DNA of 64,000 bases, taken from positions 76,611 to 140,610 of the forward strand of contig JXTB01000179.1 of the NCBI GenBank assembly GCA_002914805.1. The letters are read 5' to 3'. This document shows positions 59,545 through 64,000 of this stretch, piece after piece; the stretch's first letter is position 1, and every line of letters starts with the position of its first letter. A model generated the notes under the pieces. It saw nothing but the letters and a program-made list of their open reading frames with translations. It was not told the DNA's origin and did no database searches. The stretch comes from Parasponia andersonii. Taxonomy: Eukaryota > Streptophyta > Magnoliopsida > Rosales > Cannabaceae. The translations under genes were made by a program, and so were the position numbers.

Positions 59545-60010
59545 AAATGATGTGAATTCACCGTTGAATTCATTATATTGACACCTTTTTGTGCAAATGT
59601 GTTCAACAATCCATTATATTGATCTCATTATATTTAACCATGAATGCAAAAATACTGTCCTTTTTTAGAATTTGAAAGTGTAATATTCACGTAATCTTTT
59701 AGTTGAAAATTAACAAGTGCACCAAAAAGTAACCAAATGCTAGCATATGACAAATTTGAGAAAGATTTTTGTCACAAAAGGCAAATTAAATTTAGTTTGT
59801 GTTAGAGATGATGTTCTTACTGGCACTTAAATGCTCGCTTTGAAAGCACCGAAAAGCGAAGCAATTTACTAGGAGTTTTGCCCCTCCTAATCCGGATAAC
59901 ACTAGTGGTGCAATAAATGCGGGTAGTGGTCCCTCTGGTTGCGGATGGTTTTTAATACCATCAAGGGTTGCTTTGCTGGGCCCCTCACTCGTGGCTTTGC
60001 CAGGAGTGAG
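59545..60010 (+). pseudogene. RNase H-like (RVT_3 type) relic, copy B
   Basis: Same orientation and order as 435-960, with many shared blocks (TTCACCGTTGAATTCATTAT, ACAAATTTGAGAAAGATTTT, GGTGCAATAAA, GGTTGCGGATGGTTTTT). Relative to copy A the coding part lacks a few short stretches, including AAAGTTG near 59895, and reads PSGCGWFLIPSR, nearer to the family's GCGG turn. It is not a functional domain. The two copies are about 59 kb apart and bracket nearly the whole window. Confidence 0.5.
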
Positions 60011-61039
60011 TTTGCTAATTACTGAATTGCGAGTTTGCTAATTACTGAATTGCACAATTTCAAGCGAGCCAGCATTATAAGATTCGTTTGAGTTCCAAAC
60101 CTCAAAGATGTCAAATGGGCCGTACCATATAAAAGGTAGCTATGCTTTGTACTCGGCATAGGCCACTAAAACATCCTGATGTGTTTGTGTTGGCCCGAAC
60201 TCAAATACTTCAGACTCAGTACGGCGAATATATACAAGTACATCTCATATCGTATTTGTACTTGTGTTATACCTATTCATGCTCATGCTAGGTGCAATGA
60301 GCCCAAATCGGAACTAATTGCCAATTTCTAATTATCAATTAATATATATTCTTATAAAAAAAAATTTACTAATATTTTTAATTTTTATTTAGTCATTATT
60401 CTTTTCTAGTAATTATTAGTAGTATAATTATCCTTATTTTAATTAATTCTAAGAGTAATCATTTAATATTTTAAGTAAAAATAAAATATTTTTTATGCAT
60501 ATAATATCGTGCTTTATAGGCTCTGACATGCTCTTGTTGTGTTCATGCTCAACATCGTGTCATGTCCTGTCAGTTTATAGTGCCTAAAACTATGAGTTTG
60601 ATATAGCCCAACACCTAACATCGTGCTTAGTGGTTATACCTAATCGATGATATGACCCATTTTACGTCTCTACTTCCAATGACTTCATGTGATATGTGTT
60701 ATTCTCCTCAAGCCAATTGGCACTTTAAAACTAAATGCAGATGCTATTGTGCAAATTGGTAATGGTGTTGTACGTTGGGTTATGGGCGGTGATTTGAAAC
60801 CATAAAGGGATCATGCCAGGGCTTTATCAAAACGGTTTAATGGCAACACATATTTCTAATTTATCGTACTTTATATTGCAGAAGATCCACAATTTTTTAT
60901 AATAGATTAATTAAGTTCTAACTTTGAATAGGGTTTTTGGTAAACCTGTAACATGCTTGATTCTACACACATATGTATGGATATTTATATAAATAATTAG
61001 TACAATCAGAAGATGCTATTCGGCTTAAAACTAATAAAA
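60011..61039. other. Intergenic, no gene seen
   Basis: 60150-60310 and 60520-60680 hold GGCCCGAACTC, GAGCCC and ATCGTGC-like motifs that resemble a hAT-type non-autonomous repeat, without recognisable ends. The rest is AT-rich and featureless. Confidence 0.35.
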
Positions 61040-61690
61040 TAGGAGAAAAATTAAAATTTTTAAAACTTTCTGAAAGAAAAAGGAATACTTCACTCGTAAT
61101 TACACATAGTATAATATATACGTATATACATACTCACAAAGTGAACTTCTCACAAAATATACATAATGCACACATACAAACACACTCTAGGTACAAAATC
61201 CTCTATCAGAAAACTACAGTGTCAAAATGCTCATATACACAAGCCACAGTCAGAAAGTCGACGCTTCTCCTCTAAACTAAAATTTCATCAGTATTCTCTG
61301 CAATATAGAATAATTATGAGTATAAAACTCAATAAGTAACGTATGTAGATGCAAAATGCATATAACATAAAACAGATAATCATATAGTTGGGATCCCTAT
61401 GTATATTGTATTACCTAACAAGACTGTGAATCGCATACTGAGCCACTCAGAGAATATATAATATATCACGAGCTATATGGAGGTCTCGAGCCCCAGAGAA
61501 TCCTCTCTGTATATAGCAGAGGTCCACCCCATATCACCGTCAGAATATTCCTGAAGGAACCATACTGTCCCTAAAGGGACCAGAATATTCCTGAAATAAT
61601 TAGAGTGTCCCCAAAGGAACCATATCATATATTTGAGTGCTGGCCTGCCACACCCTATTCACCAATATCGTCAAATAATATAAATACACT
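61040..61690 (-). repeat. LTR-like fragment with a row of short palindromes
   Basis: Text such as AAAACTCAATAAGTAAC (61326) and the GAG-rich block at 61460-61520 resembles the middle of minus-oriented gypsy LTRs like that at 2183-4641, though the family differs. 61548-61622 contains successive fold-back motifs (TTCCTGAAGGAA, GTCCCTAAAGGGAC, GTCCCCAAAGGAAC). Borders are not defined. Confidence 0.4.
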
Positions 61691-62029
61691 ACGTGTTCAT
61701 GTCTCATGCGAAACTGAATGATAAATACTTATGTACATATATCCAAAGATTTTATATACACAAATTCCACAAATTCACAGAAGCAAAGAATTTCTTACAT
61801 TGCAGGTGTGACATTACTTATCTCGATTCTGGGCTTTTAGGTGATTTTCTCTTCTTATATGGAATGCTCTTCGCTCTTGGTACAATTGACCTGTCCCTAA
61901 TACTATTATTAAATAATTGATTCATGAAATGAAAATACTTGAAGAAGTATAAATTTTCATGTATGAAAAAAAATAATAAATAAATAACCATTACACTTAT
62001 ATTGATTAGTATGACAGCCTTTGCTATAT

Positions 62030-62298
62030 GTACTTATCATCACCAACACTTAATAGTAGCATTTTATCCTAACATATAATCAAATAACTAGACAATAAAA
62101 TGCCTAAAAAAAAACATCAAACCACCTGATTAATGGAAAGACCCCTCAAATAAATTATTAAAAGTACTTATCATCACCAACACTTAATAGTAGCATTTTA
62201 TCCTAACATATAATCAAATAACTAGACAATAGAATGCCTAAAAAAAAAACATCAAACCACCTGATTAATGGAAAGACTCCTCAAATAAATTATTAAAA
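62030..62298. repeat. Recent 134-base tandem duplication
   Basis: The unit starting GTACTTATCATCACC at 62030 is repeated at 62164. I see only three differences: A/G in CAATAAAAT versus CAATAGAAT, one extra A in the poly-A run, and CCCCTC versus CTCCTC. The event is therefore young. Confidence 0.9.
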
Positions 62299-62967
62299 GT
62301 AAATTAATGAATGACTTGATTGAAAACTTAACAGTATTAACTCTAGGATCATAACATAAACATTTGCCAATTAATCTTTCCAAGTAACTATTTCCTATAA
62401 TAAGAAACGTATAATAGTAAGTGTTGATAGAGGTTTTATCAACAATAAATTTTAGAAAAAATTAAGAGACGTGGCTTATGCAAATTGAGTTAATAATCAA
62501 AACAAATAAAGAGAGAAGATTTTATAGTGGTTCAGCCCCGAAAAAGATGAGCCTACGTCCACTGTTTTTTCACTATTTTATAGAGAATTACGAGCACTCA
62601 AGGTTACAATGTCTCGTCTGGAAATTGGAAAAACTGAAAAGCAATTGGAATACTCAAAACTTGATTCCTCTTCGGAACATTGAGTCCCCTTTATATAGAT
62701 AAAGGTAACCCTATGTCCCTATGATCCTAATTGTATAAACGGGTAACTATACAATCGGGTAACATAAATTAAGTAACAACATAATTGGATAACCATTCAA
62801 AACGGATAACTAGTTGATCATAAATAGGAGACTTCTGTTTCCCTTTCCTTGTAGGTTTCCTGTTTGACATAGCATATACTTGTTTCCCTTTTCTTTCGGA
62901 AGAGGTCACTCACCACCTATACAGAAAGAGATGCACATACTTATGCAAAAAGAGACTACACAGAGAA
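62299..62967. other. Dispersed-repeat-like DNA, class unknown
   Basis: No gene. The text TATAGTGGTTCAGCC then CTACGTCCACTG (62523-62563) is a pattern seen in plant dispersed repeats, but I cannot place it in a class. The 74-aa ORF at 62478-62702 lies across it and is not supported as a gene. Confidence 0.35.
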
Positions 62968-63063
62968 GGTCGTATATAACCTATGGAAGAGATCGCACAT
63001 AACTATCACGGAGGAGGTCGCATATAACCTGTGGAAGAGGTCGCATATAGCTATCACGGAGGA
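62968..63063. repeat. Two copies of a 48-base unit
   Basis: GGTCG(T/C)ATATAACCT(A/G)TGGAAGAG... starts at 62968 and 63016, and the first bases recur at 63064. Each unit itself holds two related halves (TCGCAYATA). Confidence 0.75.
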
Positions 63064-64000
63064 GGTCGAACTTAACCCTTATGCGACCTTAGGATTATAG
63101 ACCACACAACAATTGGCCCCCAGCTCCATTAGTTCTTTAGGACGAAATGGAGCTTCCAATTATCGTGCGACCTTAAAAATATGATGTTATGAACTAAACT
63201 TGAGGTTTGAATAGTCGAAGAGCCGCCAGATTTCAAATCTCATCTCTCAAGATCACACGTATCTCTTTTCTGTCAGAACGGAACACGTGTAGCCTTTTCT
63301 GAGAAAGAGCAGAATTCGAGGAAGTCTAATGATATCAACCGTCACTCTTTTAAAACCAAATCTTTTCAAATTTTAAACAATTCTGACTTTTCAGATAGAA
63401 TCAAATCCCGCGCAATCTTCGGCCTTCAGATTTAAAATTCAAACTCCCTGATCTACGGCTGTGATTTAACGGTACCTGGATTATAAATATCAGAAACTAA
63501 CCTATCCTGTTTCATTTTACTATTTCTATCTCAGAAAATATCAAAACTCCAAAGAACCCTAGCACCGTTTCATCTTTCAACTCGCACAAATCACAGCTTC
63601 TTCTCCGACGAAGTTCAAATCGTCTCAAATCTTCCGCTTCTGAAGAAAGGTCAGTTTATTCCTTCTCTTATTTCTTCTATTCTTGAAAGTGATTTCAATC
63701 TTTAGGTTTAAACTCATCTCACTGAAGTGAAATGAGAATTTTTTTTTTTACACTCCCCCTTTTTCAGTCCGTATGGTAGACTTACTAGATAATAATCAGA
63801 AATGAACCTATGAAAAGAATTTCTAAGGTCTGATATCCTATTTTATTCCCAATGAACTGCTCGAACATTTACTGATGAACTGCTAGAACATTTTTACGAA
63901 TCCGTAGACCATTTAGGAATGAGCTTGCTTGCTTAGTACAATCTTAGGATGAATACCCAAAGTGCTAGCATAGTGAAAATCCTCGATGTCTGAATCCCTG
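63064..64000 (+). promoter_or_regulatory. Promoter-like region at the right edge
   Basis: A TATA box TTATAAATA (63481-63489) is followed by a C/T-rich leader with AACCCTAGC (about 63558) and TTCTTCTCCGACGAAG (about 63600), then a possible splice donor (AAGGTCAG, about 63647). This is the usual look of a plant promoter and 5' leader. It could equally be the promoter of an LTR whose ends I cannot see. No coding start is recognisable before the window ends. Confidence 0.3.

Noticed and set aside
62968-63063. Possible CRISPR-like or satellite array
   Set aside because: Only two units, without spacers, in plant DNA; it is a short tandem repeat.

Overview
This is a gene-poor, AT-rich piece of plant nuclear DNA, almost certainly from a eudicot. 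The evidence is one CYP71-type cytochrome P450 gene (now dead) surrounded by plant-specific transposon lineages: a Sirevirus-like Ty1/copia element, a chromodomain Ty3/gypsy element, two CACTA (En/Spm) transposons, several solo or partial LTRs, and a non-autonomous copia-like family. I could not identify the species. I found no rRNA gene, tRNA gene, CRISPR array or intact protein-coding gene.

Layout. 1-417: edge of an LTR. 435-960: RNase H-like relic with a second copy at 59545-60010. 2183-4641: solo LTR (minus). 5616-10086: chromodomain gypsy element (minus) with a short target-site duplication, lacking gag and the inner part of its 5' LTR. 10240-11040: GA-rich tandem DNA and a hAT-like end. 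12362-17650: CACTA element 1 (TSD TTA), a deletion derivative. 20166-21657: LTR fragment (plus). 21977-40141: Sirevirus-like copia element (TSD AATTA) with gag, pol, a third ORF and several polypurine-tract copies; its third ORF is split by a nested minus-strand copia element, 30156-37711 (TSD GGCTG). 40465-55220: CYP71-like pseudogene, split inside exon 2 by CACTA element 2 (41779-54806, TSD CCA), which itself holds a copia-like non-autonomous element (44242-47680, TSD GTGGT). 55522-57570: solo LTR (plus). 57571-64000: degraded repeats and short recent tandem duplications.

How it fits together. The nesting gives a relative order: P450, then CACTA 2 into it, then the copia-like element into CACTA 2; separately, the Sirevirus beside the P450, then the second copia element into the Sirevirus. 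Every transposon ORF carries stops, frameshifts or lost catalytic residues, so the elements look non-autonomous now.

The most interesting signals are: (1) a palindrome built on TTGTTGCAACAA that recurs in the Sirevirus LTRs and in its coding regions, where it always encodes a Val-Ala-Thr core; (2) TATA-plus-pyrimidine-leader signals just ahead of the third ORF, suggesting an internal promoter; (3) a GC-rich island next to AT-rich ~168-bp repeats, shared by two otherwise eroded copia-like elements; (4) a row of UACG-loop hairpins inside one of them; (5) Ulp1-like protease genes in both CACTA elements, each with the expected catalytic His apparently replaced by Tyr.
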